A DNA stretch of 60,390 nt, from contig NZ_AEDV01000039.1 in assembly GCF_000148545.1 (NCBI RefSeq), positions 1 to 60,390 on the forward strand, read 5' to 3'. This stretch comes from Streptococcus mitis SK597 (GTDB lineage: Bacteria > Bacillota > Bacilli > Lactobacillales > Streptococcaceae). Made by a program: the position numbers and the translations under genes. Of this stretch, positions 24,635-34,207 are shown piece after piece; the first letter of the stretch is position 1; the number at the start of each line of letters is the position of its first letter. The notes beneath the pieces were generated by a model that saw nothing but the letters and a program-made list of their open reading frames with translations, made no database searches and was not told where the DNA came from.

Positions 24635-25222
24635 ATGTTGCAGCTTACTCATGTGATCTTAAAAACGCGACAAGTCATCTTACAAGATGTTGATTTTACA
24701 TTTGAAAAGGGTAGGATTTATGGTATTCTTGCTATCAATGGCTCTGGAAAGACGACCCTGTTCCGCGCCATTAGCAATTTAATTCCTATAAGTAGTGGAA
24801 ATATCGCAGTCCCTCCTTCTTTATTTTATTATGAAAGCGTTGAATGGCTGGATGGAAACTTAAGTGGGATGGACTATCTTCGCCTTATAAAAAATATCTG
24901 GAAGTCAGATCTAAACTTGGGGGATGAAATTGATTACTGGGAAATGTCTGACTATATCAGCCTTCCAATTCGCAAGTATTCCTTAGGCATGAAGCAACGA
25001 TTGGTGATTGCCATGTATTTCCTCAGTCAGGCGAAATGCTGGCTTATGGATGAGATTACAAATGGCTTAGACGAGTATTATCGACAGAAGTTTTTTGATA
25101 GGCTAGCACAAATCGATAGACAAGAACAGCTGGTTCTTTTAAGTTCCCACTATAAGGAAGAGTTGCTTGATGTCTGCGATAGAGTAGTAACCATTCATCA
25201 GGGGCAAATAGAAGAGGTTTAG
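24635..25222 (+). CDS. ABC transporter ATP-binding protein of the peptide cassette
   Basis: 195 residues, a short single NBD. It has Walker A (AINGSGKTT, where the first Gly of the usual GxNGxGKTT is Ala), the signature KYSLGMKQRL, Walker B CWLMDEITNGLD and the H-loop LLSSHYKEE. The LGMKQR signature is typical of antimicrobial-peptide and bacteriocin exporters or immunity pumps. A strong SD (AAAGGAGG) precedes the ATG. It lies 32 bases after the peptide gene and three bases before the membrane subunit. Confidence 0.92.
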   Translation: MLQLTHVILKTRQVILQDVDFTFEKGRIYGILAINGSGKTTLFRAISNLIPISSGNIAVPPSLFYYESVEWLDGNLSGMDYLRLIKNIWKSDLNLGDEIDYWEMSDYISLPIRKYSLGMKQRLVIAMYFLSQAKCWLMDEITNGLDEYYRQKFFDRLAQIDRQEQLVLLSSHYKEELLDVCDRVVTIHQGQIEEV

Positions 25223-25225
25223 TTT

Positions 25226-26410
25226 ATGAAAGATGTTAGTCTATTTTTATTAAAAAAAGTTTTCAAAAGTCGCTTAAATTGGATTATCTTAGCTTTATTT
25301 GTATCTGTACTCGGTGTTACCTTTTATTTCAATAGTCGGACTGCAAACTCCGTCAGCTTGGGGAGAGAGTTGGAAACTCGTCTTGTAGAAATTGAGAGAG
25401 TCATCAATGAATATGAAGAGAAACTCTCCCAAATATCTGACACCAGCTCGGAGGAATACCAAATTGCTAAAAATACTTTAGACGTGCAAAAAAATCATTT
25501 GACTCAAAAGACAGAAATTCTGACTTTATTAAAAGAAGAGCGATGGAAAGAAGCCTACTATTTGCAGTGGCAAGATGAAGAGAAGAATTATGAAAGGATA
25601 TCAAATACCCCGACTTCTAGCTCTGAACTAAAAATGGGGGCTGACCGCGAGCGAAAGATTTACCAAGCCTTATATCCCTTGAACATAAAAGCCCACAATT
25701 TAGATTATCCGACCCACGGGATTGATCAGATTGTCTGGATTTTAGGGGTTATCATCCCAAGCTTATTTGTGATTGCTATTATTTTTATGCTAACGCAACT
25801 ATTTGCAGAAAGATATCAAAATCATCTGGACACTGCTCAATTATATCCTTTTTCAAAAGTGACATTTGCCATGTCCTCTCTTGGAGTTGGAGTGGGCTAT
25901 GTAAGTGTGCTGTTTATCGGAATCAGCGGATTTTCTTTTCTAGTGGGAAGTCTGATAAGTGGTTTTGGACAGTTAGATTACCCCTACCCGATTTATAGCT
26001 TAGTGAATCAAGAGGTAACTATTGGAAAGATACAAGATGTGTTATTTCCTGGCTTGTTATTAGCTTTCTTAGCCTTTATCGTCATTGTGGAAGTAGTGTA
26101 CTTGATTACTTACTTTTTCAAGCAAAAAATGCCTGTCCTCTTTCTTTCACTCATTGGGATTGTTGGCTTATTGTTTGGCATCCAAATAATTCAGCCTCTC
26201 CAAAAGATTGCACATCTGATTCCCTTTACTTACTTGCGTTCAGTGGAGATTTTATCTGGAAGATTACCTAAGCAAATTGATAATGTCAATCTGAATTGGA
26301 GCATGGGGATGGTCTTACTGCCTTGCCTGATTGTCCTTTTGTTAGTGGGGATTCTATTTATTGAAAGATGGGGAAGTTCATGTAAAAAGGAAGTTTTTAA
26401 TAGATTCTAG
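25226..26410 (+). CDS. ABC transporter membrane subunit of the peptide cassette
   Basis: 394 residues. One transmembrane helix near the N-terminus (LNWIILALFVSVLGVTFYF), an exterior helical segment of about 125 residues (charged, coiled-coil-like, LETRLVEIERVINEYEEKL), then five to six more helices. This is the ABC-2/bacteriocin-associated permease layout. It starts three bases after the ATPase stop, so the two form one exporter. The substrate is presumably the upstream peptide or a related toxin. No known family name could be assigned with certainty. Confidence 0.85.
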   Translation: MKDVSLFLLKKVFKSRLNWIILALFVSVLGVTFYFNSRTANSVSLGRELETRLVEIERVINEYEEKLSQISDTSSEEYQIAKNTLDVQKNHLTQKTEILTLLKEERWKEAYYLQWQDEEKNYERISNTPTSSSELKMGADRERKIYQALYPLNIKAHNLDYPTHGIDQIVWILGVIIPSLFVIAIIFMLTQLFAERYQNHLDTAQLYPFSKVTFAMSSLGVGVGYVSVLFIGISGFSFLVGSLISGFGQLDYPYPIYSLVNQEVTIGKIQDVLFPGLLLAFLAFIVIVEVVYLITYFFKQKMPVLFLSLIGIVGLLFGIQIIQPLQKIAHLIPFTYLRSVEILSGRLPKQIDNVNLNWSMGMVLLPCLIVLLLVGILFIERWGSSCKKEVFNRF

Positions 26411-26444
26411 CATTCCTATAGGGAAAATAAGTAAAAACTAACAT

Positions 26445-26476
26445 AGAGAGGGAATCAACTTGTTTCTCTCTTTTTG
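26445..26476 (+). terminator. terminator of the ABC operon
   Basis: AGAGAGGGA (26445-26453) pairs with TTTCTCTCT (26463-26471) and runs into TTTTT. Confidence 0.75.
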
Positions 26477-26521
26477 ATTAGGAAATCAAACCAAAATACA
26501 AACAGAAACTTTTCAAAAAAG

Positions 26522-26582
26522 GTAACTTCTCAAAGTAACTTCCAGTTTTGGGAGAGAGATGGAAGTTACTTTGAGAAGTTAC
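26522..26582. repeat. 23-bp perfect inverted repeat upstream of asd
   Basis: Arms 26522-26544 and 26560-26582 are exact complements, with a 15-base purine-rich loop. Each arm contains GTAACTTC twice. The right arm is followed by GGGGGATTTTTATT, which repeats the tail of the small-RNA terminator at 24009-24021. Positions 26524-26548 match 24025-24049 at 23 of 25 bases. Confidence 0.9.
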
Positions 26583-26619
26583 GGGGGATTTTTATTTTCC
26601 AAAAAATGATGAAAAAGCT

Positions 26620-26647
26620 TTGCAATTCATGGAAAAAGTAGTATAAT
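26620..26647 (+). promoter_or_regulatory. asd promoter
   Basis: TTGCAA (26620-26625), 16 bases, TATAAT (26642-26647), about 45 bases before the asd ATG. Confidence 0.7.
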
Positions 26648-26692
26648 ACATCTATTATAGAAATTTTTAGAAAATTCCGAAAGAGGTTATTT

Positions 26693-27769
26693 ATGGGATA
26701 TACAGTTGCTGTAGTCGGCGCGACAGGTGCTGTCGGTGCTCAGATGATAAAAATGTTGGAAGAATCAACACTTCCAATCGATAAAATTCGTTTACTTGCT
26801 TCTGCACGTTCAGCAGGCAAGACTTTAAAATTTAAAGACCAAGATATTACGATTGAAGAAACGACTGAAACAGCTTTTGAAGGAGTTGACATTGCTCTCT
26901 TTTCAGCAGGTGGTTCTACATCAGCTAAGTATGCACCATACGCAGTTAAAGCTGGAGCGGTAGTAGTAGATAATACATCATACTTCCGTCAAAATCCAGA
27001 CGTTCCTTTGGTTGTTCCAGAGGTCAATGCTCACGCACTTGATGCCCACAACGGGATTATTGCTTGCCCTAACTGTTCAACAATCCAAATGATGGTAGCT
27101 CTTGAGCCAGTTCGCCAAAAATGGGGCTTGGACCGTATCATTGTTTCAACTTATCAAGCCGTTTCAGGTGCTGGTATGGGAGCAATTCTTGAGACACAAC
27201 GTGAACTTCGTGAAGTCTTGAATGATGGAGTGAAACCATGTGATTTGCATGCGGAAATCTTGCCTTCAGGTGGTGACAAGAAACACTATCCTATCGCCTT
27301 TAACGCTCTTCCACAAATCGATGTCTTCACTGATAATGATTACACTTACGAAGAGATGAAGATGACTAAGGAAACTAAGAAAATCATGGAAGATGATAGC
27401 ATCGCAGTATCTGCAACATGTGTGCGTATTCCAGTCTTGTCAGCTCACTCTGAGTCAGTTTATATTGAAACAAAAGAAGTGGCTCTAATTGAAGAAGTCA
27501 AAGCAGCTATCGCAGCTTTCCCAGGTGCTGTTCTTGAAGATGATGTAGCTCATCAAATCTATCCTCAAGCTATCAATGCAGTTGGTTCGCGTGATACCTT
27601 TGTTGGTCGTATCCGTAAAGACTTGGATGCTGAAAAAGGAATTCACATGTGGGTTGTTTCAGATAACCTTCTCAAAGGTGCTGCTTGGAACTCAGTTCAG
27701 ATTGCAGAAACTCTTCATGAACGTGGCTTGGTTCGTCCAACAGCTGAATTGAAATTTGAATTAAAATAG
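26693..27769 (+). CDS. asd: aspartate-semialdehyde dehydrogenase
   Basis: 358 residues. It reduces aspartyl phosphate to aspartate semialdehyde, the branch point to lysine/cell-wall and Thr/Met. Features are the NADP-binding [18 protein letters not shown], the active-site cysteine in [14 protein letters not shown], and the substrate/base block around [11 protein letters not shown]. dapA, the first lysine-branch enzyme that uses the product, follows 55 bases downstream and is probably co-transcribed. Confidence 0.97.
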   Translation: MGYTVAVVGATGAVGAQMIKMLEESTLPIDKIRLLASARSAGKTLKFKDQDITIEETTETAFEGVDIALFSAGGSTSAKYAPYAVKAGAVVVDNTSYFRQNPDVPLVVPEVNAHALDAHNGIIACPNCSTIQMMVALEPVRQKWGLDRIIVSTYQAVSGAGMGAILETQRELREVLNDGVKPCDLHAEILPSGGDKKHYPIAFNALPQIDVFTDNDYTYEEMKMTKETKKIMEDDSIAVSATCVRIPVLSAHSESVYIETKEVALIEEVKAAIAAFPGAVLEDDVAHQIYPQAINAVGSRDTFVGRIRKDLDAEKGIHMWVVSDNLLKGAAWNSVQIAETLHERGLVRPTAELKFELK

Positions 27770-27824
27770 TCATATCGTTTAGGAGTTCAGATGAACTCCT
27801 TCTTTGAAATAGAGAGGTGTTTTC

Positions 27825-28760
27825 ATGTCTTATCAAGATTTAAAAGAGTGTAAAATCATCACAGCCTTTATTACTCCCTTCCACGAGGATGGTTCCATCA
27901 ACTTTGATGCTATTCCAGCCTTGATTGAGCATTTATTGGCTCATCATACGGATGGGATTCTTCTCGCAGGAACCACTGCTGAGAGTCCAACCTTGACCCA
28001 CGATGAGGAGTTGGAACTCTTTGCGGCTGTACAAAAGATTGTCAATGGACGCGTTCCTTTGATTGCGGGTGTAGGTACTAATGATACGCGTGACTCTATT
28101 GAGTTTGTCAAAGAAGTAGCGGAATTTGGCGGTTTTGCAGCTGGACTTGCTATTGTACCTTACTACAACAAACCTTCTCAAGAAGGAATGTATCAGCATT
28201 TTAAAGCCATTGCGGATGCTTCTGATCTACCAATTATTATCTATAACATTCCAGGGCGTGTAGTTGTTGAATTGACTCCAGAAACCATGCTTCGCTTGGC
28301 TGACCATCCAAATATTATTGGTGTCAAAGAATGTACTAGTTTAGCAAATATGGCTTACTTGATTGAGCATAAGCCAGAAGAGTTCTTGATTTATACAGGT
28401 GAGGATGGAGATGCTTTCCATGCCATGAACCTTGGTGCGGATGGAGTTATTTCTGTTGCCTCTCATACAAATGGGGATGAGATGCACGAGATGTTTACTG
28501 CAATTGCAGAAAGCGACATGAAGAAAGCTGCAGCTATTCAGCGTAAATTCATTCCTAAGGTTAATGCTCTCTTCTCTTATCCAAGTCCTGCTCCAGTTAA
28601 GGCAGTTCTGAACTATATGGGATTTGAAGCTGGCCCAACTCGTCTACCTCTTGTTCCAGCACCAGAAGAAGATGCCAAACGCATTATCAAAGTCGTCGTA
28701 GATGGCGACTACGAAGCGACTAAGGCAACTGTAACAGGGGTTTTAAGACCAGATTATTAA
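27825..28760 (+). CDS. dapA: 4-hydroxy-tetrahydrodipicolinate synthase
   Basis: 311 residues, class I aldolase TIM barrel. It condenses pyruvate with aspartate semialdehyde. The GTTGES-like motif appears as [10 protein letters not shown], the catalytic Tyr is in IIYNIPGRV, and the Schiff-base Lys is in IIGVKECTS. The product feeds diaminopimelate and lysine for peptidoglycan cross-bridges. SD GAGAGG precedes the ATG. A terminator shared with convergent mnmE follows. Confidence 0.97.
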   Translation: MSYQDLKECKIITAFITPFHEDGSINFDAIPALIEHLLAHHTDGILLAGTTAESPTLTHDEELELFAAVQKIVNGRVPLIAGVGTNDTRDSIEFVKEVAEFGGFAAGLAIVPYYNKPSQEGMYQHFKAIADASDLPIIIYNIPGRVVVELTPETMLRLADHPNIIGVKECTSLANMAYLIEHKPEEFLIYTGEDGDAFHAMNLGADGVISVASHTNGDEMHEMFTAIAESDMKKAAAIQRKFIPKVNALFSYPSPAPVKAVLNYMGFEAGPTRLPLVPAPEEDAKRIIKVVVDGDYEATKATVTGVLRPDY

Positions 28761-28772
28761 TGAAGACAATAA

Positions 28773-28806
28773 AATCCATGACCGAATGAAGGATCATGGA
28801 TTTTTC
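28773..28806. terminator. bidirectional terminator between dapA and mnmE
   Basis: AATCCATGA (28773-28781) pairs with TCATGGATT (28794-28802), with a T-run after and A-run before. Confidence 0.85.
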
Positions 28807-30180
28807 TTATTTTCCTAAACAGAATTGGCTAAAGAGTTGGGTGATGAGTTCATCAGGAGCAGCATCCCCAGTGATTTCTCCGAGGATTTCCCAAGTACGA
28901 GTCAAGTCAACTTGAAGCAAGTCAACTGGCATACCTAGTTCCAGTCCTTCATTAACAGCTTGCAAACTTTCAACAGCCTTCTCAATCAAGGAAATATGAC
29001 GGGCGTTGGACAAGTAGGTTGCATCTTGCTCGACTAGACCAGCATTTTCAAAGAAGAGGTTGTTGATTCTTTCTTCAATCTTATCAATATTTTGGTTTTT
29101 AAGAACTGAAATGCGGATGATATCTTCAGGTAGTTCTGAAGTTTCAATCGTTTCTGGTAGGTCAGTTTTGTTAAGAAGAATAATTCGGTTGGTATCCTGA
29201 CTGATTTCTAAGAGTTGTCTGTCTTGAGAAGTCAGTGGTTCACTAGCATTTAGAACTAGTAAAACCAAGTCAGCTTCCTTAAGGGCTTTTTTTGAACGCT
29301 CAACACCGATTTGTTCAACGATATCATCCGTTTCACGAATACCGGCCGTGTCAATCAATTTTAGAGGAACACCATTGATGTTGACGTATTCTTCGATGAC
29401 ATCTCGAGTAGTACCAGCAATGTCTGTAACGATAGCCTTGTCCTCACGCAAGAGGTTGTTGAGAAGGCTTGATTTCCCAACATTTGGACGTCCGATAATA
29501 GCTGTTGAAATTCCTTCACGAAGGATTTTGCCTCGACGGGCTGTCCTAAGGAGATTAGTTAGCAATTGCTCAAACTCCATAGTCTTCTCACGGACAACAG
29601 CAGTAGTGGCTTCCTCAACATCGTCGTACTCAGGATAATCAATATTGACCTCGACTTGAGCAAGTGTATTGAGAATTTCTTGACGAGTATTATTGATAAG
29701 GTCAGAAAGGGAGCCGTCTAATTGCTTAACTGCAATGTTCATGGCCTTGTCAGTCTTGGCGCGGATGATGTCCATCACGGCCTCAGCCTGTGTCAAATCT
29801 ACGCGACCGTTTAAAAAGGCACGTTTGGTAAATTCACCAGGTTCTGCCAACCGAGCTCCTTCACGGATAGCTAGTTGGAGAATTTCATTGGTCACCGCAA
29901 TCCCGCCGTGAGTGTTAATCTCGATAATATCCTCACGAGTGAAGGTCTTTGGAGACTTCATGGCTCCCATCATAACCTCGTCCATGACTTTACCAGTCAG
30001 AGGATCAACGATGTGACCGTAGTTAAGGGTATGGCTAGCAACCTGACTCAAGTCTTTCCCTTTAAAAATCTTTTGCGCAATAGCAAAACTTTCTGTTCCG
30101 CTCAGGCGGACAATACCAATAGCTCCTTCACCTAGTGGAGTAGAGATAGCAGCGATGGTATCAAATTCACGTGTAATCAT
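28807..30180 (-). CDS. mnmE: tRNA modification GTPase MnmE
   Basis: 457 residues from ATG 30180, chosen for SD AAAGGAAA and family length. It has an N-terminal folate-binding domain ([22 protein letters not shown]), a helical domain, and an inserted G domain: [12 protein letters not shown] (G1), [10 protein letters not shown] (G3), NKTD (G4). The C-terminal CLGK supplies the conserved cysteine. With MnmG it makes the cmnm5 modification at wobble U34. Convergent to dapA. Confidence 0.97.
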   Translation of the reverse strand: MITREFDTIAAISTPLGEGAIGIVRLSGTESFAIAQKIFKGKDLSQVASHTLNYGHIVDPLTGKVMDEVMMGAMKSPKTFTREDIIEINTHGGIAVTNEILQLAIREGARLAEPGEFTKRAFLNGRVDLTQAEAVMDIIRAKTDKAMNIAVKQLDGSLSDLINNTRQEILNTLAQVEVNIDYPEYDDVEEATTAVVREKTMEFEQLLTNLLRTARRGKILREGISTAIIGRPNVGKSSLLNNLLREDKAIVTDIAGTTRDVIEEYVNINGVPLKLIDTAGIRETDDIVEQIGVERSKKALKEADLVLLVLNASEPLTSQDRQLLEISQDTNRIILLNKTDLPETIETSELPEDIIRISVLKNQNIDKIEERINNLFFENAGLVEQDATYLSNARHISLIEKAVESLQAVNEGLELGMPVDLLQVDLTRTWEILGEITGDAAPDELITQLFSQFCLGK

Positions 30181-30317
30181 AATATTTCCTTTAATTAATA
30201 GCTCTTTTCTTGGAAATTTTTCCAAGTATCCTTTCAAATTGTAACAAATTTAGGCTATTTCTTCAATGGATGCTACTTGGAGATTGAAAAAGCCTAAGCA
30301 ATTCTGCTTAAGCTAGC

Positions 30318-30500
30318 TTATTTGGTGCGCATTTCCCCTTGTGGGAAATAAGTTCCTTCTGGCATGTCGTTGATGATGACATGGACAGCTGATTGAGGTG
30401 CTCCAGTGTTGCGGACAACAGCTTCCGTTACTTCCTTAGCAAGAGCTTTCTTTTGCTCGAGCGTGCGTCCTTCAAATAAATCGATGCGTACAAATGGCAT
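30318..30500 (-). CDS. 4-oxalocrotonate tautomerase family enzyme
   Basis: 60 residues from ATG 30500 (SD GGAGGA). Removal of Met exposes Pro1 (MPFVRIDLFEGR), the general base of this family. The rest (EQKKALAKEVTEAVVRNTGAPQ) is the standard short subunit that forms hexamers. No aromatic degradation pathway is nearby, so the physiological substrate is unknown; many such proteins in streptococci are orphans. Confidence 0.92.
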   Translation of the reverse strand: MPFVRIDLFEGRTLEQKKALAKEVTEAVVRNTGAPQSAVHVIINDMPEGTYFPQGEMRTK

Positions 30501-30623
30501 AATAGCTTCCTCCACTAGTTTTTGATTTCTTCTATTTTACCACATTTTGCCGTTTAAAGCTTAAGAAAATTATGATATACTAGAATGTAGCAAAAATTTA
30601 GAAATGGACGTGAAGCAAGAAAC

Positions 30624-31214
30624 ATGGCACAGTTGTATTATCGTTATGGGACCATGAACTCTGGTAAGACCATTGAGATTCTCAAGGTGGCCTATAACTA
30701 TGAGGAGCAAGGAAAAGGTGTTGTGATTATGACCTCGGCTCTGGATACGCGTGACGGTGTTGGCTATGTGTCGAGTCGAATCGGTATGAAACGCCCTGCT
30801 CTTGCGATTGAGGAGACGACGGATATCTTTGGCTATATCCGAGACCTACCAGAAAAGCCTTACTGTGTTTTGGTCGATGAAGCCCAGTTTCTCAAGCGTC
30901 ATCATGTTTACGACTTAGCTCGTGTTGTCGATGAGTTAGACATACCTGTCATGGCTTTTGGTTTGAAAAATGATTTTCGCAATGAACTGTTCGAAGGTTC
31001 CAAGTATCTCTTGCTCTTAGCAGACAAGATCGAAGAAATCAAGACCATCTGTCAGTATTGTAAGAAAAAGGCGACCATGGTTTTGCGAACACAGGATGGA
31101 CTGCCCGTTTACGATGGAGAGCAGATCCAGATCGGTGGAAATGAAACCTATATCTCAGTTTGCCGTAAACATTATTTTGCCCCTGAAATCAATAAGGAGA
31201 ATGAAGAAAAATGA
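30624..31214 (+). CDS. tdk: thymidine kinase
   Basis: 196 residues, TK1-like. It phosphorylates salvaged thymidine. P-loop [12 protein letters not shown], Walker B-like CVLVDEAQF, and a zinc finger made by CQYCKKKA and the C-terminal CRKH. The stop overlaps the prfA start by four bases (ATGA), so it heads the tdk-prfA-prmC-tsaC-GNAT run. The likely promoter is TATACT near 30576. Confidence 0.97.
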   Translation: MAQLYYRYGTMNSGKTIEILKVAYNYEEQGKGVVIMTSALDTRDGVGYVSSRIGMKRPALAIEETTDIFGYIRDLPEKPYCVLVDEAQFLKRHHVYDLARVVDELDIPVMAFGLKNDFRNELFEGSKYLLLLADKIEEIKTICQYCKKKATMVLRTQDGLPVYDGEQIQIGGNETYISVCRKHYFAPEINKENEEK

Positions 31215-32290
31215 ACATCTATGATCAACTACAAGCTGTAGAAGACCGTTATGAAGAATTAGGAGAGTTGCTCAGTGACCCAGATGTGGTTTCGGACACC
31301 AAGCGTTTCATGGAGCTCTCAAAAGAAGAGTCTTCAAGCCGTGATACAGTGACGGCTTACCGAGAATACAAACAAGTCCTTCAAAACATCGTTGATGCTG
31401 AAGAGATGATTAAGGAATCAGGCGGAGATGCGGACTTGGAAGAAATGGCCAAGCAAGAGCTCAAAGATGCCAAGGCTGAAAAAGAAGAATACGAAGAAAA
31501 ACTCAAAATTTTGCTCCTTCCAAAGGATCCAAATGATGACAAGAATATTATCCTTGAAATCCGTGGAGCAGCTGGTGGAGACGAAGCGGCACTTTTCGCT
31601 GGAGACCTTCTAACTATGTATCAAAAGTATGCGGAAGCCCAAGGCTGGCGCTTTGAAGTTATGGAAGCTTCTATGAACGGTGTCGGTGGTTTCAAAGAAG
31701 TCGTTGCCATGGTTTCAGGTCAATCTGTTTACTCTAAACTCAAGTATGAGTCTGGTGCCCATCGTGTTCAACGTGTCCCTGTGACTGAAAGTCAAGGCCG
31801 TGTGCATACCTCTACAGCGACAGTCCTTGTCATGCCTGAAGTGGAAGAGGTAGAATATGATATTGATCCAAAAGACCTTCGTGTTGACATCTACCATGCA
31901 TCTGGAGCTGGTGGACAGAACGTCAATAAGGTTGCGACTGCCGTTCGTATCGTTCACTTGCCAACCAATATCAAGGTTGAGATGCAGGAAGAACGTACTC
32001 AACAGAAGAACCGTGAGAAAGCCATGAAAATCATCCGTGCGCGTGTTGCTGACCACTTTGCTCAGATTGCACAAGATGAACAAGACGCTGAGCGTAAGTC
32101 GACAATCGGTACTGGTGACCGTTCAGAACGAATCCGTACTTATAATTTCCCACAAAACCGTGTCACAGACCACCGTATCGGCTTGACTCTCCAAAAACTA
32201 GATACGATTTTGTCTGGTAAATTAGACGAAGTTGTGGATGCCTTGGTTCTCTATGACCAAACGCAAAAATTAGAAGAATTAAATAAATAA
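31211..32290 (+). CDS. prfA: peptide chain release factor 1
   Basis: 359 residues. It recognises UAA and UAG through the PxT tripeptide, here PVT in [13 protein letters not shown], and triggers hydrolysis with [10 protein letters not shown] (GGQ). Overlaps tdk by ATGA and prmC by TAATG. PrmC, encoded next, methylates the GGQ glutamine, so substrate and modifier are co-transcribed. Confidence 0.98.
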   Translation: MNIYDQLQAVEDRYEELGELLSDPDVVSDTKRFMELSKEESSSRDTVTAYREYKQVLQNIVDAEEMIKESGGDADLEEMAKQELKDAKAEKEEYEEKLKILLLPKDPNDDKNIILEIRGAAGGDEAALFAGDLLTMYQKYAEAQGWRFEVMEASMNGVGGFKEVVAMVSGQSVYSKLKYESGAHRVQRVPVTESQGRVHTSTATVLVMPEVEEVEYDIDPKDLRVDIYHASGAGGQNVNKVATAVRIVHLPTNIKVEMQEERTQQKNREKAMKIIRARVADHFAQIAQDEQDAERKSTIGTGDRSERIRTYNFPQNRVTDHRIGLTLQKLDTILSGKLDEVVDALVLYDQTQKLEELNK

Positions 32291-33126
32291 TGAAATTAGC
32301 TCAATTATTTTCAGATTTTGAAGAAGAATTGATAAGACAGGGAGAGGAAGCAGAAAGCCTCTCTTTTGTCTATCGTAGCCTGAAAAATCTATCTTTTACA
32401 GACTTTGTTTTTGCCCTCCAGCAGGAAGTGACGGAAGAGGAAGAAGTATTTGTAAAAGAAATTTTCCAACAGCTAGCAGCTCACAAGCCAGCCCAGTATA
32501 TCATTGGACAGGCAGATTTTTATGGAATGCAGCTAAAAGTGGATGAACGAGTATTGATCCCTCGTCCAGAAACAGAGGAGTTGGTGGAGCTTATCCTGGC
32601 TGAAAATCCTGAGACGAATCTTTCAGTTCTGGATATTGGAACAGGTAGTGGAGCTATTGCTCTCGCCTTAGCAAAAAACAGACCAGATTGGTCAGTGAAA
32701 GCAGCAGATATTTCCCAAGATGCTTTAGATGTAGCCAGCGAAAATGCTAAAAATCAAAATCTTCAAATATTTTTAAAAAAATCTGACTGTTTTACAGAAA
32801 TTTCTGAAAAATATGATATAATTGTTTCCAATCCACCCTATATCTCTCGTGAAGATGAGTCAGAGGTTGGCTTGAATGTCTTGCATTCGGAGCCTCATCT
32901 AGCTCTCTTTGCAGCCGAGGATGGCCTAGCTATTTACCGTAGAATTGCGGAAGATGCAAAAGACTATCTCAAAGACGGTGGCAAGATTTACCTTGAAATT
33001 GGATACAAGCAAGGTCAAAGTGTTCCTGAACTTTTTAGGAAGCATCTTCCTGAAAAACGTGTAAGAACACTTAAGGACCAATTTGGTCAAGATAGGATGG
33101 TCGTGGTTGATGATGGACAGGATTAG
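32290..33126 (+). CDS. prmC: release factor glutamine methyltransferase
   Basis: 278 residues. An N-terminal helical substrate-binding domain is followed by a SAM-dependent Rossmann methyltransferase with VLDIGTGSGAIALALAK and the catalytic IVSNPPYISR. It N5-methylates the Gln of the GGQ motif in RF1/RF2. The start shares one base with the prfA stop, and the next gene starts inside its 3' end. Confidence 0.97.
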   Translation: MKLAQLFSDFEEELIRQGEEAESLSFVYRSLKNLSFTDFVFALQQEVTEEEEVFVKEIFQQLAAHKPAQYIIGQADFYGMQLKVDERVLIPRPETEELVELILAENPETNLSVLDIGTGSGAIALALAKNRPDWSVKAADISQDALDVASENAKNQNLQIFLKKSDCFTEISEKYDIIVSNPPYISREDESEVGLNVLHSEPHLALFAAEDGLAIYRRIAEDAKDYLKDGGKIYLEIGYKQGQSVPELFRKHLPEKRVRTLKDQFGQDRMVVVDDGQD

Positions 33127-33712
33127 ACAAGAGTTGGAAAATGGTGGAGCTGTCGTTCTACCTACAGAGACTGTTTATGGTCTTTTTGCTAAGGCCTTAG
33201 ATGAAAAGGCAGTTAACCATGTTTACCAACTCAAACGTCGTCCTAGAGACAAGGCACTCAATCTCAATATCGATTCTCTCGAGGACATCTTGCACTTTTC
33301 AAAGAATCAGCCAACTTATCTACAAAAACTTGTAGAGACCTTTTTACCAGGTCCCTTGACCATTATCCTTGAAGCTAATGACCGAGTTCCCTATTGGGTC
33401 AATTCTGGCCTCGCGACTGTTGGATTTCGGATGCCCAGTCATCCGATTACCCTTGATTTGATTCGAGAGACAGGACCCCTGATTGGGCCGTCTGCCAATA
33501 TTTCAGGTCAGGCAAGTGGAGTAACCTTTGAACAAATTCTGAAGGATTTTGACCAAGAGGTTCTGGGTCTAGAAGACGATGCTTTTCTAACTGGACAGGA
33601 TTCAACGATTTTGGATTTGTCTGGAGATAAGGTGAAAATCTTACGCCAAGGGTCCATTAAGCGAGAAGATATTCTTGCTCGGTTGCCAGAGATTTCTTTT
33701 GAGGAGGCTTAA
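33113..33712 (+). CDS. tsaC: L-threonylcarbamoyladenylate synthase (TsaC/Sua5/YrdC)
   Basis: 199 residues. It makes threonylcarbamoyl-AMP for t6A37 of ANN-reading tRNAs. Conserved blocks: VVLPTETVYGLFAKA, the basic KRRPRDKALNL, LPGPLTIIL, and GPLIGPSANISG. ATG codons at 33110 and 33113 are both possible. The second gives the usual N-terminus MDRIRQEL. The gene starts within prmC and lacks the Sua5 C-terminal domain. Confidence 0.93.
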   Translation: MDRIRQELENGGAVVLPTETVYGLFAKALDEKAVNHVYQLKRRPRDKALNLNIDSLEDILHFSKNQPTYLQKLVETFLPGPLTIILEANDRVPYWVNSGLATVGFRMPSHPITLDLIRETGPLIGPSANISGQASGVTFEQILKDFDQEVLGLEDDAFLTGQDSTILDLSGDKVKILRQGSIKREDILARLPEISFEEA

Positions 33713-33713
33713 A

Positions 33714-34145
33714 ATGCTAAGAAATTTAAGAGAAACTGATGTGAAAGCCATTTGTGAAATTAACCAAGAGGCTTTGGGCTATTCTTTTAGTCTAGAGGAC
33801 ACGTCTAGTCAACTAGCTAGACTATCTCAGGATTCCCATCATTTCCTTCTTGGCTATGAGGATGAAGCTAGTCATGTCTTACTTGGATATGTCCACGCTG
33901 AAGTTTACGAATCCCTCTATTCCAAAGCAGGATTTAATATTTTAGCCTTAGCAGTTTCACCTCAAGCACAAGGTCAAGGTATTGGTAAAAGCTTATTACA
34001 AGGGTTGGATCAAGAAGCAAAAAGACGTGGTTATGGGTTTATCCGCTTAAACTCTGCCGATCATCGTCTGGGTGCTCATGCATTTTATGAAAAAGTTGGT
34101 TATACTTGTGATAAAATGCAGAAACGGTTTATTCGCATCTTTTAG
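33714..34145 (+). CDS. GNAT family N-acetyltransferase
   Basis: 143 residues from ATG 33714 (SD GAGGAGG). The acetyl-CoA loop is visible as LALAVSPQAQGQGIGKSLLQ (motif A, QxxGxG), with motif B HRLGAHAFYEKVGYT. The position directly after tsaC is conserved in streptococci. It is not RimI by sequence, and its substrate cannot be assigned. Confidence 0.9.
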   Translation: MLRNLRETDVKAICEINQEALGYSFSLEDTSSQLARLSQDSHHFLLGYEDEASHVLLGYVHAEVYESLYSKAGFNILALAVSPQAQGQGIGKSLLQGLDQEAKRRGYGFIRLNSADHRLGAHAFYEKVGYTCDKMQKRFIRIF

Positions 34146-34175
34146 TTTAATTTTCTAATAAGAAAATTAAACTAA
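34142..34175. repeat. perfect 15-bp inverted repeat between GNAT gene and glyA
   Basis: TTAGTTTAATTTTCT (34142-34156) is fully complementary to 34161-34175 around the loop AATA. It contains the GNAT stop codon. No T-run follows, so it is not a typical terminator. It may protect the 3' end or define an mRNA processing site ahead of glyA. Confidence 0.6.
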
Positions 34176-34207
34176 TGGACTAGTCACACAATAAAAGGAG
34201 AAGACCT

